Counted from the first letter of the stretch, positions 29,073 through 37,544 are shown. The stretch: DNA of 64,000 nucleotides from an uncultured Acidaminococcus sp. (GCA_905213155.1 CAJMHI010000003.1:9218-73217); one strand, 5' to 3'. Translations and numbers: made by a program. Notes: generated by a model from the letters alone, not told the origin.

Positions 29073-29872
29073 CCAACCTAAAGCTGCACCTGACGGTTTT
29101 GGCCCTGATTGTGGTGTCCGAACTGATTGGGACCAAAAGCATCGCCCTGGGCGTCGGCAAAGTCGTTTTGCTGCCCATGCTGTATGCTTTGATCATGGGG
29201 ATTTTTACCACGCCCCGCTTTTTGAAAATCATGAAGCAAAAAGATATGGAGGATGCCGGAGGCCTTTTGGGGATTACCTTGATGCTGCTTATGGCACGCT
29301 ATGGCACGACGGTAGGCCCTACGCTGCCTAAAATCATCAGTGCCAGCCCGGCGCTGATCCTGCAGGAATTTGGTAATCTGGGAACCGTTTTGCTGGGTGT
29401 TCCTCTGGCCGTTTTCTTTGGCCTGAAACGGGAAACTATCGGAGCGGCCCATTCCATCGCCCGGGAACCTAATGTGGCGCTGATTGGCGAGCGTTTTGGC
29501 CTTGATAGTGCGGAAGGCCGGGGCGTTATGGGCGTGTATATTTCCGGCACCGTGTTTGGCACCATCTTCTTTGGCCTGATGGCCAGCGTTTGTGCAGCCC
29601 TTGGCATTTTCCATCCCTATGCCCTTGCCATGGCAAGCGGTGTGGGCAGTGCCAGTATGATGACGGCTTCTGTCGCGTCCCTTACGGTGATGTATCCGGA
29701 TATGGCCAACCAAATTGCAGCCTTTGGCGCTGCCAGCAATATGCTGTCCGGGTTGGACGGCCTCTATATGGCGATTTGGCTGGCACTGCCTCTTACAGAA
29801 TTTCTTTATAAGAGATGCTGCCAGATCAAATACGGGCATGTGCTGACCAAGGAAGAGGAAGATGCGGAATGA
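29069..29872 (+). CDS. DUF3100-type integral membrane protein
   Basis: 267 residues with about seven hydrophobic segments. It begins LHLTVLALIVVSELIGTKS and contains FGNLGTVLLGVPLAVFFGLKRE, REPNVALIGERFG and MASGVGSASMMTASVASL. This pattern fits the DUF3100 family of uncharacterised membrane proteins found beside M20 amidohydrolases; a transport role is inferred from context only. It overlaps both neighbours by 4 bp (ATGA), so the three genes form a tightly coupled unit and the small membrane partner downstream may complete it. Confidence 0.75.
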   Translation: MTNLKLHLTVLALIVVSELIGTKSIALGVGKVVLLPMLYALIMGIFTTPRFLKIMKQKDMEDAGGLLGITLMLLMARYGTTVGPTLPKIISASPALILQEFGNLGTVLLGVPLAVFFGLKRETIGAAHSIAREPNVALIGERFGLDSAEGRGVMGVYISGTVFGTIFFGLMASVCAALGIFHPYALAMASGVGSASMMTASVASLTVMYPDMANQIAAFGAASNMLSGLDGLYMAIWLALPLTEFLYKRCCQIKYGHVLTKEEEDAE

Positions 29873-30324
29873 GAATATATAACTTAGCCGAAACATTGGT
29901 AATTCTTTTGATTATGGGGCTGCTGTCCCTGGTGAGCAATACCTTGAGCAGCAGCTATGGATTTCTGCAGGCCCTGCCCGGTATTGTGATCCTGATTCTT
30001 ATTGCTATGGCGGGGATTATTATGGCCAAAGTGCTTCCCGGCCGGATTCCTGCCGTGGCCTATGTGGTTACCCTGGGCTGCATTTTAACCTATCCGGGAT
30101 TTCCCGGTTCCAGTGTGATTAATGCGTACATGAAACCGGTCGGCTTCGTATCCTTGTGTACTCCGATTCTGGCCTATGCCGGTGTCAGCATCGGGAAAGA
30201 TATGGATGCCTTCAAGCATACGGGCTGGCGCATTGTGGTATTGTCCTGTGTTATCTTTGTGGGCACGTATATCGGCAGTGCTGTTATTGCCCAGGGGATT
30301 TTAAAGAGTTTGGGGCAGATTTAA
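29869..30324 (+). CDS. Small four-helix membrane protein, partner of the DUF3100-type protein
   Basis: 151 residues, four to five hydrophobic stretches. The segment ILAYAGVSIGKDMDAFKHTGW followed by a hydrophobic helix resembles the half-repeat seen in LysO/DUF340-type exporters; this is a visual resemblance, not a search. ATG 29869 overlaps the upstream stop (ATGA). A longer in-frame start at 29815 lies inside the upstream gene and lacks a ribosome site. It probably forms a two-part transporter with the upstream protein. Substrate unknown. Confidence 0.75.
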   Translation: MRIYNLAETLVILLIMGLLSLVSNTLSSSYGFLQALPGIVILILIAMAGIIMAKVLPGRIPAVAYVVTLGCILTYPGFPGSSVINAYMKPVGFVSLCTPILAYAGVSIGKDMDAFKHTGWRIVVLSCVIFVGTYIGSAVIAQGILKSLGQI

Positions 30325-30334
30325 AACCGAAGAA

Positions 30335-30384
30335 CCAAAAATAAGACTGTTGCCAGGAGTTTCCTGCAACAGTCTTATTTTTGG
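30335..30384. terminator. Long bidirectional terminator between the M20/DUF3100 operon and bioB
   Basis: Left arm 30335-30357 and right arm 30363-30384 form a 22-bp stem with one bulged C. The arms start CCAAAAATAAGA and end TCTTATTTTTGG, giving T-rich ends in both directions. The stem resembles the one at 51086-51137. Confidence 0.88.
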
Positions 30385-30431
30385 TGAATTTTTAAGTCGT
30401 CCCTGAGGGAAGGGAGTCTCATGAGAACATG

Positions 30432-31403
30432 TTAGTGGTTGGTGAGCCCCAGTCGTTGCAGCATTTCCATATCGTCTTTGATCGTAGTGCCACTGGTGGT
30501 AAGCATATTGCCGGTAATGGATGCACTGGCGCCGGAGAGAAAAGCGGTTTCGCCGTTTTGCGGCAAAAGCTTGCGTCCTGCGGCCAAACGAATATTGGCG
30601 GAGGGATTGATAAAACGGAAAATCGCAATGGTGCGGAGAATATCCTCTGCCGGCAACGCTTTCTGACCGGCCATTTTTGTACCGGGGATGGCCATCAGAG
30701 AATTAATGGGAATGGACTCAATGCCTAATGCCTGCAGGGTAAAGGCCATATCCAGCCGGTCCTGCCAGGTTTCTCCCATCCCGATGATGCCGCCGGAGCA
30801 TACGCACATGCCTTCTGCCTGCGCATCCTTAATCGTACGGATCCGATCTTCAAAAGTATGCGTGGTGCAGATATGGGGGAAATACCGCTTGCTGGTTTCA
30901 ATATTGTGATGATAGCTGGTAACGCCTGCCTCGTGAAGACGATGGAGTTGCGCTCTGGAAAGGAGACCATGGGAAGCGCACAGGTCAATGGACAGCTTGT
31001 CCCGCATGGCTTCGTAGGCGTGAATGGCTTTATCAAAATCTCTGCCGACCAAGGACCGCCCGCTGGTCACCATGGCAAACCGATTGGCGCCCGCTTCCTG
31101 ATCTGCTTTGGCAGTTTTTATAATTTCGTCTTCATTCAGGAAGCCGTATTCTTCACAGCCGGTGTGATGGCAGGCTGCCTGGGCACAATAGGCACAATTT
31201 TCCTGGCAGTGCCCACTGCGGGCATTGATAATGGTGCAGAAATCGATATGATTTCCACAGAAATGTTTTTGGATCCGGCCGGCTTCTGTTTCCATTTCCT
31301 GTATGGGCTGGGAGAGAAGATCCTGCACTTCCGGATCGGTGGCTTTTAAGCGGTATCCATTAATAATTCTATCTGTCAAAGCTTGTAGTTTCGTATATTC
31401 CAT
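30432..31403 (-). CDS. bioB: Biotin synthase BioB
   Basis: 323 residues. The radical SAM cluster motif GHCQENCAYCAQ has C66, C70 and C73. Ligands of the second [2Fe-2S] cluster are expected in SIDLCASHG and further C-terminal segments, and the C terminus contains NIRLAAGRKLLP with the conserved Arg. It inserts sulfur into dethiobiotin. No other biotin gene lies nearby, so the cell either makes dethiobiotin elsewhere or imports it. The start at 31403 follows GGAGA; its promoter is at 31454-31481. Confidence 0.95.
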   Translation of the reverse strand: MEYTKLQALTDRIINGYRLKATDPEVQDLLSQPIQEMETEAGRIQKHFCGNHIDFCTIINARSGHCQENCAYCAQAACHHTGCEEYGFLNEDEIIKTAKADQEAGANRFAMVTSGRSLVGRDFDKAIHAYEAMRDKLSIDLCASHGLLSRAQLHRLHEAGVTSYHHNIETSKRYFPHICTTHTFEDRIRTIKDAQAEGMCVCSGGIIGMGETWQDRLDMAFTLQALGIESIPINSLMAIPGTKMAGQKALPAEDILRTIAIFRFINPSANIRLAAGRKLLPQNGETAFLSGASASITGNMLTTSGTTIKDDMEMLQRLGLTNH

Positions 31404-31453
31404 GGATGGTCTCCTTTTCTCCCCGTACTGCTTTTTGGTGCTGCATAGGTATT

Positions 31454-31481
31454 ATTATAATGGGATAGGAAGAAAAGTCAA
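31454..31481 (-). promoter_or_regulatory. bioB promoter
   Basis: On the minus strand TTGACT (31481-31476), 16-bp spacer, TATAAT (31459-31454). No BirA operator dyad was seen around it. Confidence 0.7.
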
Positions 31482-31501
31482 CGAAATAAAATACTGGGTT
31501 A

Positions 31502-31537
31502 ACATAAAAAGAATCATCCCCGTAAAGGATGATTCTT
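31502..31537 (-). terminator. Terminator of the nadE-queT operon
   Basis: Perfect 11-bp stem AAGAATCATCC / GGATGATTCTT (31509-31519, 31527-31537) with a T-run on the minus strand side. It lies just after queT and before the bioB promoter. Confidence 0.85.
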
Positions 31538-31574
31538 AAAATAACAACTTGCGGAGATTTGCAGCGACTTTGTG

Positions 31575-32066
31575 TCAGCCACAGAGCAACGCTTTGCAAA
31601 AATTATTTTTCAGCAAAAGCCGCATGACAAGCGTCCCTAACACGGTAACACTAAGCAGCTCTCCCGCTCCGATGTATATCATAGCTGCCCCCACGGAAAG
31701 ATCCGGGGGAAGCTGGGAAAAAGCGGCAAGTTCTGCGCCGATGAGTACGCCGTTACTCAGTACAGGCAGCAAAGAAGCCAGAAAAACTGTCTTCATGTAA
31801 CGCATGGGGAAAATGCCCAGGAACGTGGCCAGTGTTCCGATGAGCATATCCGGCAGGCCAAAAGGACTCCCCATATTGGCTAAAAAGCAGCCAATGGTCA
31901 GGCCCGGGATCCAGCGAGGATTGAAAAATGCCAAAAGGGTCAGACATTCAGAAAAACGTATCTGTACAGGACCATAGCTGAGGGGAGAAAGTCCGATGGT
32001 TAACGCGGCATAGATGGCTGCTAAAATGGCATTGCGCAGCAACCAGTGTTCATTTTCTATTATCAT
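31575..32066 (-). CDS. queT: QueT-family transporter (ECF S component, predicted queuosine precursor uptake)
   Basis: 163 residues, five to six hydrophobic segments. The family pattern is AILAAIYAALTIGLSPLSYGPVQIRFSE, where the IQFR/VQIRxSE stretch is typical of QueT (DUF988). Such S components work with an energy-coupling module encoded elsewhere and are predicted to import preQ0/preQ1. No preQ1 riboswitch is visible because the gene is translated from the nadE transcript: the start overlaps the nadE stop (ATGA). Linkage to nadE is unusual. Confidence 0.82.
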   Translation of the reverse strand: MIIENEHWLLRNAILAAIYAALTIGLSPLSYGPVQIRFSECLTLLAFFNPRWIPGLTIGCFLANMGSPFGLPDMLIGTLATFLGIFPMRYMKTVFLASLLPVLSNGVLIGAELAAFSQLPPDLSVGAAMIYIGAGELLSVTVLGTLVMRLLLKNNFCKALLCG

Positions 32067-33979
32067 TGAGCGGCTCCTAAAAGTTTTGCTTTTAATGTGG
32101 TATATTTCCGGGAATAAAAAGGCTGCAGCTGGGATTCCCGGTGATCATAGCCATAGGCACGTTTGGAAACGGCCAGGATGGGGGGCGCCTGGATCCGTTT
32201 GGCGACGGCAATCCCGGCAAACTGTTTCCACCAGCGTTCCAAATCCGCAATAAACGAAGCGGCATCGGGAAATAGCTTTTTTACCAGCCCTTTTTCACAG
32301 CCAATATGTTCTTCTACGGTGCCACTTACGTACCATTCCAGCACGTCTTCCGGACTGGTCTTATACCAGCTTTCTACAAACTGCTGCAGCAAATAGTCGT
32401 GGTAGGGATACACCAGCGGGTCACCACCTTTGCCCACGGTTTGGGCATCGGACAATTCCGCACTGGGTTTAATGGCAAAAATTTCGTGGGGGATGACTTC
32501 CTTGTGAAAGACCTGTTCATTCAGATAGCGGCCCAGAGTATAGACCTGGTGTTTCCACAAGTCGCCGATGAGCGCCAGCACCCCGGCGATATCTCCATAA
32601 AAGGTAGCATAGCCCACGGTCATTTCCGCTTTGTTGGAATTGCAGGAAAAGCCGCCTCCAAAAACGGACGCCAGTCCTGCCAGAATGCGGGCTCCCCGAT
32701 CCCGTGCCTGGATATTTTCATTAGCCAGGGGCGTAACCATTAGATGGGTGGTTTCTCCCGTGCCATAGTGGTGGATCGGTGTCTGGTTAATCTGCGCCGT
32801 GGTATTTTCCACACTTTCCTGGATGGGGAAGATCCCGTAGTGTGTGCCCAGTGCCTTAGCCATGCGGCAGGCCAGGTCCTTTGTCAGATCCGAGTTGTAC
32901 CGGCTGGGCATATTTACCAAAAGAACATTATCTGCCCCTAAAATATCTACATAAAAGGCGGCTGTCACTGCGGAATCAATACCGCCGGACACGCCAATTG
33001 TCATTTTACGAATCCCCAGCTGCCCTAAAAACTTCGTGGCGCCATAGCGCAGAGCCGTGTAGATTTCTGCGATTTCGCCAGCATTACCGCGAGGGGTGGG
33101 GGCTTTAGTTTCTGCTGTGAGGGAACCTGTTGCCAAATCCAATGTGCCTGTAAGCAATGTTTCTGCAAAGGAAGGGGCATCTGTCACAATCTGTCCCGTT
33201 TTGTTATAGAAGCAGCTGCAGCCATCGTAGGTGAAAATATCTTTCCCGTTATTCTGCACGCCTACATTGTTGCAATACACCAGGGGAATCCCGCAGTCCA
33301 GAGCTTGCCTGGTAAAAAGCCGGTTCCGCTTCTCGTTTTTGTGCAGGGTATAGGGGGAGCAGGAAATGTTGCATAGAATGTCCGCCCCGTTTTCTGCCAG
33401 GAGCTTGGGCACGTTGTAGCAATAATTTTCGGTCCAGCCGTCTTCACACAGTAAAACTCCTAGTTTGACTTCCTGCCCACGGATTTTCACTGGTACAGGC
33501 TGTACCAGGTCTTTGAGGGTAACCGTACTTCCTAATTCCGGCAGTAGCTTGGCAATGCTGTGAAAATACCGGCTGTCATCAAATTCCCGGTAATCCGGCA
33601 GTGCCGTTTTGCTGATGAAAGGGTAGGGCAGTCCGCCCCGGCACAATATTCCATCCTGGGCAACGAAGGCGGCGTTATATTTTCGGATGCGCCCGTCCTC
33701 GTTGACTTTAGCCGGGTCTGTGGCAATATTGCCGAAAATCACGCAGATTCCCTTTGTGGCGGCAATGATTTCCTGCCCCCAGGCTTCACAGTCCGCAATA
33801 AAAGCCTTCTGTTCCCACAAATCTCCCAAAAGGTAGCCCGGCACTACAAGCTCTGGCAAAAGCAGGATATCTACCTGCTCGTTTTTTGCCTGGGCGATGG
33901 CTTCCAGTGCTTTTTTCGTATTTTTCTCCGGGGCTCCCGGTGTGACTTCAATTTGTGCACAAGCAATCTTAATCTTCAT
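32063..33979 (-). CDS. nadE: Glutamine-dependent NAD synthetase
   Basis: About 638 residues. An N-terminal nitrilase-type glutaminase domain (about 1-290: Glu in LLLPELVVPGY, Lys in the middle, Cys in GVLLCEDGW) is joined to an ATP-pyrophosphatase NAD synthetase domain with GVSGGIDSAVTAAF near residue 335. It converts nicotinate adenine dinucleotide to NAD with Gln as ammonia donor. The ATG at 33979 is chosen over 34003 because GGAG on the minus strand lies just upstream and the protein then begins KIKIACAQIE as in relatives. Confidence 0.95.
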   Translation of the reverse strand: MKIKIACAQIEVTPGAPEKNTKKALEAIAQAKNEQVDILLLPELVVPGYLLGDLWEQKAFIADCEAWGQEIIAATKGICVIFGNIATDPAKVNEDGRIRKYNAAFVAQDGILCRGGLPYPFISKTALPDYREFDDSRYFHSIAKLLPELGSTVTLKDLVQPVPVKIRGQEVKLGVLLCEDGWTENYCYNVPKLLAENGADILCNISCSPYTLHKNEKRNRLFTRQALDCGIPLVYCNNVGVQNNGKDIFTYDGCSCFYNKTGQIVTDAPSFAETLLTGTLDLATGSLTAETKAPTPRGNAGEIAEIYTALRYGATKFLGQLGIRKMTIGVSGGIDSAVTAAFYVDILGADNVLLVNMPSRYNSDLTKDLACRMAKALGTHYGIFPIQESVENTTAQINQTPIHHYGTGETTHLMVTPLANENIQARDRGARILAGLASVFGGGFSCNSNKAEMTVGYATFYGDIAGVLALIGDLWKHQVYTLGRYLNEQVFHKEVIPHEIFAIKPSAELSDAQTVGKGGDPLVYPYHDYLLQQFVESWYKTSPEDVLEWYVSGTVEEHIGCEKGLVKKLFPDAASFIADLERWWKQFAGIAVAKRIQAPPILAVSKRAYGYDHRESQLQPFYSRKYTTLKAKLLGAAQ

Positions 33980-34027
33980 ACGCTCTTCTCCATAATAGTA
34001 CAAAGTATACTAACTTTATGATTTTAT

Positions 34028-34057
34028 ATTATAACAAAATTAACATAGGGAAAACAA
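34028..34057 (-). promoter_or_regulatory. nadE-queT promoter
   Basis: Minus strand TTGTTT (34057-34052), 18-bp spacer, TATAAT (34033-34028), about 50 bp before the nadE start. Confidence 0.6.
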
Positions 34058-34094
34058 TCCGCCGGAACAGTACAATATGCTACATGCAAAAAAT

Positions 34095-34150
34095 GTATAT
34101 GCTGCCGTTCCCTATAAGCATTTTACATTCACCATGAGAACTGCTAAGCT
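34095..34150 (+). promoter_or_regulatory. Regulated promoter of the cupin/CMD operon (GTATA-N14-ATAAGCATT element)
   Basis: GTATA (34095-34099), 14 bp, ATAAGCATT (34114-34122), -35-position TTTTAC (34121-34126), 18-bp spacer, weak -10 TAAGCT (34145-34150). The wider stretch from 34084 (ATGCAAAAAATGTATA) closely matches 36328 onward, upstream of the DUF362 gene. The poor -35 and -10 suggest activator dependence. Confidence 0.7.
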
Positions 34151-34189
34151 AAAGATAAAAGCAAGGAAGAGCCGATAGGAGGAAGTGAG

Positions 34190-34402
34190 ATGCTGGATCA
34201 ACGAGAAAGGCAGAATCTGGTGGATGCCGGGTGTACGGAACATTTTGTGAAAGATTTTTCTGCGCTCCACACCCCCCGAGAAAAAGTCTGCTGCCTTCGG
34301 CGCTATCGCAAGGATCTTTTGACACGATTGCATCAGCAACAGGATAAGCTGGGGTGTTTGGATTATCTGATTTTCAAGCTGGAAAAACAAATCAAAGACT
34401 AA
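34190..34402 (+). CDS. Small helical protein of unknown function (70 residues)
   Basis: Good ribosome site AGGAGGA before ATG 34190 and a conserved-looking promoter upstream support a real gene. The protein has four Cys and is rich in Lys, Arg, Gln and Leu. Residues 29-70 look like one long amphipathic helix (REKVCCLRRYRKDLL, then LDYLIFKLEKQIKD), resembling the dimerisation coil at the end of MerR regulators, but no DNA-binding part is present. It is 16 nt upstream of the cupin gene and very likely co-transcribed with it. Function unknown. Confidence 0.7.
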   Translation: MLDQRERQNLVDAGCTEHFVKDFSALHTPREKVCCLRRYRKDLLTRLHQQQDKLGCLDYLIFKLEKQIKD

Positions 34403-34418
34403 AAAGGAGTGTTGTAGT

Positions 34419-34838
34419 ATGGATCTGGAAGAAATCAAGAAAACGAGTCCTTTTGGGGTGGGACCTTTTAACAAAGCCTATGCCCAGTATTTTGACGGGG
34501 ACAGCTATTTGAATACGGTGTCCGGCAAACAAGTATACGTGGGCAATGTGACATTTGCGGCCGGGTGCCGCAACCATTGGCATATTCACCATGCCAGCAA
34601 AGGCGGCGGACAGATTCTGATCTGCACCTGTGGCAGAGGCTGGTATCAGGAATGGGGAAAACCGGCCCAGGAATTGCACCCGGGCGATGTGGTGAATATT
34701 CCGCCCGAAGTCAAGCACTGGCATGGCGCCGCAAAAGACAGTGCCTTCCAGCACCTGGCCATTGAGGTCCCTGGAGAGAACACCAGCAATGAATGGTGCG
34801 AAGCGGTGGATGCGGACGAATATAATAAATTGAAGTAA
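34419..34838 (+). CDS. Cupin-domain protein
   Basis: 139 residues, single cupin barrel. Metal-site motifs: HWHIHHASKGGGQILIC (cupin motif 1, His-rich) and PGDVVNIPPEVKHWHGA (cupin motif 2). Such small cupins are often encoded with carboxymuconolactone-decarboxylase-like proteins and LysR regulators, as here. The activity is not predictable; it may be a small-molecule-modifying or redox-linked enzyme. AAGGAG precedes the ATG. Second gene of the operon driven from 34095-34150. Confidence 0.85.
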   Translation: MDLEEIKKTSPFGVGPFNKAYAQYFDGDSYLNTVSGKQVYVGNVTFAAGCRNHWHIHHASKGGGQILICTCGRGWYQEWGKPAQELHPGDVVNIPPEVKHWHGAAKDSAFQHLAIEVPGENTSNEWCEAVDADEYNKLK

Positions 34839-34863
34839 GAAAGTCAATGACGGAGGAAAAACC

Positions 34864-35313
34864 ATGAACATGCGAGGAAACAAACGGTTCACGGCGATTG
34901 CATTATCCATATTGTGTGTGTTGGCTGCAAGTATGCAATGGGGGGAAGCAGCAGTGAGTGAAAAAGAAACCAGAAAAGCAGTGAAAGTGGTGCAAACAGC
35001 AGGACGGGATCGTCTGGGAAGTTTTGCCCCGGATTTTGCCCGGTATAACGATGATATCCTGTTTGGAGAAGTGTGGAGCAAAAACGATGTACTGAGCCTG
35101 CACGATCGGAGCCTGGTCACGGTATCGGCACTTGTGGCATCCGGTGTCACGGACAGTAGTTTGAAATTCCACATCATGAACGCCAAGAAAAATGGGGTCA
35201 CCCAGGAAGAAATGGTCGCTATGATCACCCAGTTGGGTTTTTATGCCGGCTGGCCTAAAGCCTGGGCTGCCTTCGGCTATGCCAAAGAAGTTTACGCCCC
35301 GGAAACGAAATAA
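34864..35313 (+). CDS. Secreted carboxymuconolactone-decarboxylase (CMD)-family protein
   Basis: 149 residues with an N-terminal signal peptide (hydrophobic residues about 10-24, probable cleavage after WGEA or EAA), so it acts outside the cytoplasm. The CMD core is seen in LSLHDRSLVTVSALVASG, LKFHIMNAKKNGVTQEEM and QLGFYAGWPKAWAAF. The mature protein has no Cys at all, so it cannot be an AhpD-type CxxC peroxidase; it belongs to the Cys-free gamma-CMD group. Co-transcribed with the cupin (25 nt gap) and closed by a terminator. Confidence 0.85.
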   Translation: MNMRGNKRFTAIALSILCVLAASMQWGEAAVSEKETRKAVKVVQTAGRDRLGSFAPDFARYNDDILFGEVWSKNDVLSLHDRSLVTVSALVASGVTDSSLKFHIMNAKKNGVTQEEMVAMITQLGFYAGWPKAWAAFGYAKEVYAPETK

Positions 35314-35320
35314 AAAGTAG

Positions 35321-35358
35321 ACGCACTCCTACTTGCTTTGCAGGAGTGCGTAATTTTT
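35321..35358. terminator. Bidirectional terminator between CMD and LysR genes
   Basis: ACGCACTCCT (35321-35330) / AGGAGTGCGT (35342-35351), then AATTTTTTT on the plus strand. The genes are convergent. Confidence 0.85.
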
Positions 35359-36261
35359 TTAGGGCTTGGGCTGCCAATTTTCCACGTGCTTTTTCAGCCG
35401 CTGCAGGAAGGCTTCACAGGCACGGTTCATCAGTCGGTATTTTTTCCATATGACGACGGAAGTGGTGAAAAGTGCCGGCGCTAACGGAATAAATTTCAAA
35501 TCCATCCGGGGAAATTGGTCCAGCACCGTGACGCTGAGGCTACTGGCGATACCACTGCGAATCAAGTGGGAAGCGTTGCCGATCAGATCCATCCAGCCCA
35601 CAACCGTAAGCTGGTCGGTGGTAACTTTCCCCTGTGACCAGGTTTCCAGATCAAAGCTTTTATTATGAATGCGGGCTGGGAGAATCAGGGGAATCTCAGG
35701 CAACAGTTCCGGCGTGATCGCTTTGTACTTTGCCCAGGGACTATGAAGGGACGTTACAATGCCCACCTGGTCTTTTTCTGGCAGCCGGATATATTCGTAG
35801 TCTTCCACCTGGAAGGGCTCAATCATCAGCCCAAAATCCAACAGGCCATGGCTTAATTTTTCTTCAATAGTATCCACATTGCCGGTGGAGAGCTGAATGG
35901 TCAGCCGGGGATATTCTCCTTTTAATTCTACAAAGGTATCCGTTAAAAAATGCATGAGTACCGTCTCGCCGCCCCCGATGCGGATAATCCCGGTCAGTTC
36001 CAGGGTATCTTCCTGGATTTCTTCCTTGGTCTGATGCACCAGGTCCAAAATTTCCTCCGCCCGCTGGCGCAGGTGCATTCCTTCTTCTGTCAGGGTGGTA
36101 CTGCGGTTGCCCCGGATGAATAATTTTTTGCCCAGTTCTTTTTCCAGGTCGGCCATCTGGCGGCTCAAGGTGGGCTGGGTTACATATAAACTGTTGGCGG
36201 CTTCGGTCATATTGCCTTCCCGGGCCACTGCCAGAAAGTACGTTAGGGTGCGAATTTCCAT
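35359..36261 (-). CDS. LysR-family transcription regulator
   Basis: 300 residues. The N-terminal winged helix MEIRTLTYFLAVAREGNMTEAANSLYVTQPTLSRQMADLEKELG is of standard LTTR form, followed by a periplasmic-binding-like effector domain (about 90-295). It is divergent from the DUF362/flavodoxin operon and convergent with the cupin/CMD operon. Both carry the GTATA-N14-ATARGYATT promoter element, found five times in the window. It is the likely regulator of those promoters. Effector unknown; targets suggest a redox or reactive-carbonyl signal. Confidence 0.95.
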   Translation of the reverse strand: MEIRTLTYFLAVAREGNMTEAANSLYVTQPTLSRQMADLEKELGKKLFIRGNRSTTLTEEGMHLRQRAEEILDLVHQTKEEIQEDTLELTGIIRIGGGETVLMHFLTDTFVELKGEYPRLTIQLSTGNVDTIEEKLSHGLLDFGLMIEPFQVEDYEYIRLPEKDQVGIVTSLHSPWAKYKAITPELLPEIPLILPARIHNKSFDLETWSQGKVTTDQLTVVGWMDLIGNASHLIRSGIASSLSVTVLDQFPRMDLKFIPLAPALFTTSVVIWKKYRLMNRACEAFLQRLKKHVENWQPKP

Positions 36262-36327
36262 GGCGTCCTCCTTGCAAATCCATTTACATTATTTTACGCT
36301 TGCAGGCAAAAGATTACAAGAAAAACA

Positions 36328-36394
36328 ATGCAAAAAACGTATAGCAGCCGTTTCTCAATAGGTATTGTACAGAGGAAAAAGCTTCTGTTACAAT
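36328..36394 (+). promoter_or_regulatory. Regulated promoter of the DUF362/flavodoxin operon (GTATA-N14-ATAGGTATT element)
   Basis: GTATA (36339-36343), 14 bp, ATAGGTATT (36358-36366), TTGTAC as -35 (36365-36370), 18-bp spacer, TACAAT (36389-36394). ATGCAAAAAACGTATA at 36328 matches 34084 with one change. It lies in the LysR divergent intergenic region, where LysR regulators usually bind. Confidence 0.78.
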
Positions 36395-36421
36395 GAAATT
36401 ACACATAGGAGGTGGATCCTT

Positions 36422-37534
36422 ATGACTACAATGTCCAGAAGGGACTTTTTAAAAGTGATGGGGGCTGGCGCAGCCGCAGTCGCTGCTGCCGGCGCAGGCG
36501 TTACCCTTGGTAGCAAAGGGCAAAATACAGCCAAGGCTGCGGAGAAAAATGCCAAGCCCGGTACAGGCGGTGATCATTACATTCCACCGGCGGAGCGGGT
36601 AGGAGGCCAGTCCGTGGTCTATTTTACCAAGAATTTGTCCGCCGCAGGCCTGGAAAAAATTTTTGACAAGGTTAAACAGAATCTAAGCGGAAAGATTGCC
36701 ATTAAATTGCATACGGGCGAACCCCATGGCCCCAATATTATTCCCCGTCCCTGGGTAAAAAATCTGATCGAAAAAGATCTGCCAGGAGCAACGATTGTAG
36801 AAACCAACACCTACTACGGTGGCGGCAGGGATACGACAGAAAAGCACAGGGAAACCTTGAAAACCAACGGGTGGACTTTTGCCCCGGTGGATATCATGGA
36901 TGAGGATGGCTACACCATGCTTCCTGTCAAAGGCGGAAAGTGGTTTGACGAAATGGCCGTAGGCAAGCATATGCTACAATATGATTCCCTGCTGGCACTG
37001 ACCCACTTCAAGGGTCATACCATGGGCGGGTTCGGCGGCAGTGACAAAAATCTGGGAATTGGCTGCGCCGATGGCAAAGAAGGTAAACGCATGATTCACG
37101 CCGGCAATACGGGAAAGCAGTGGGGCGTGAACGAAGAAGAATTTATGGAACGGATGACCGAATCTACCAAAGCTACTGTGGATCACTTTGCTCCCCATAT
37201 TGTGTACATCAATGTGCTGCGGAATATGAGTGTATCCTGTGACTGCGAAGGGACAGCGGCCCAGCCGGTAGTTACGCCTAATGTAGGGATCCTTGCCTCC
37301 ACAGACATTCTGGCTATCGACCAGGCTTCCGTGGATCTCATTTATGCCATGCCGGAACACTTCCGTCATGACCTGGTAGAAAGAATGGAATCCAGACATG
37401 GCTTGCGTCAGCTTACGTATATGAATGAGCTGGGCATGGGCAACGATCGGTATGTACTGCTGGATATTGATCAGGGAGATAAGGAAATATCTCTACAAGA
37501 TGCGGTGAAAGACGTAAAACCGTTTAAAAAATAA
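36422..37534 (+). CDS. Tat-exported DUF362 protein
   Basis: 371 residues. A twin-arginine signal SRRDFLKVM is followed by an Ala/Gly-rich hydrophobic stretch (about residues 12-30), so the folded protein is exported by Tat. The DUF362 body contains KIAIKLHTGEPHGPNIIPRPW, the ALTHFKGHTMGGFGGSDKNLG motif and GCADGKEGK. Family members are linked to iron-sulfur or redox chemistry, but no ferredoxin Cys motif is present here. ATG 36422 follows AGGAGGT (36407-36413). A tatAC operon with the same promoter element lies 7 kb downstream. Confidence 0.88.
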   Translation: MTTMSRRDFLKVMGAGAAAVAAAGAGVTLGSKGQNTAKAAEKNAKPGTGGDHYIPPAERVGGQSVVYFTKNLSAAGLEKIFDKVKQNLSGKIAIKLHTGEPHGPNIIPRPWVKNLIEKDLPGATIVETNTYYGGGRDTTEKHRETLKTNGWTFAPVDIMDEDGYTMLPVKGGKWFDEMAVGKHMLQYDSLLALTHFKGHTMGGFGGSDKNLGIGCADGKEGKRMIHAGNTGKQWGVNEEEFMERMTESTKATVDHFAPHIVYINVLRNMSVSCDCEGTAAQPVVTPNVGILASTDILAIDQASVDLIYAMPEHFRHDLVERMESRHGLRQLTYMNELGMGNDRYVLLDIDQGDKEISLQDAVKDVKPFKK

Positions 37535-37544
37535 GGAGAAAAAC

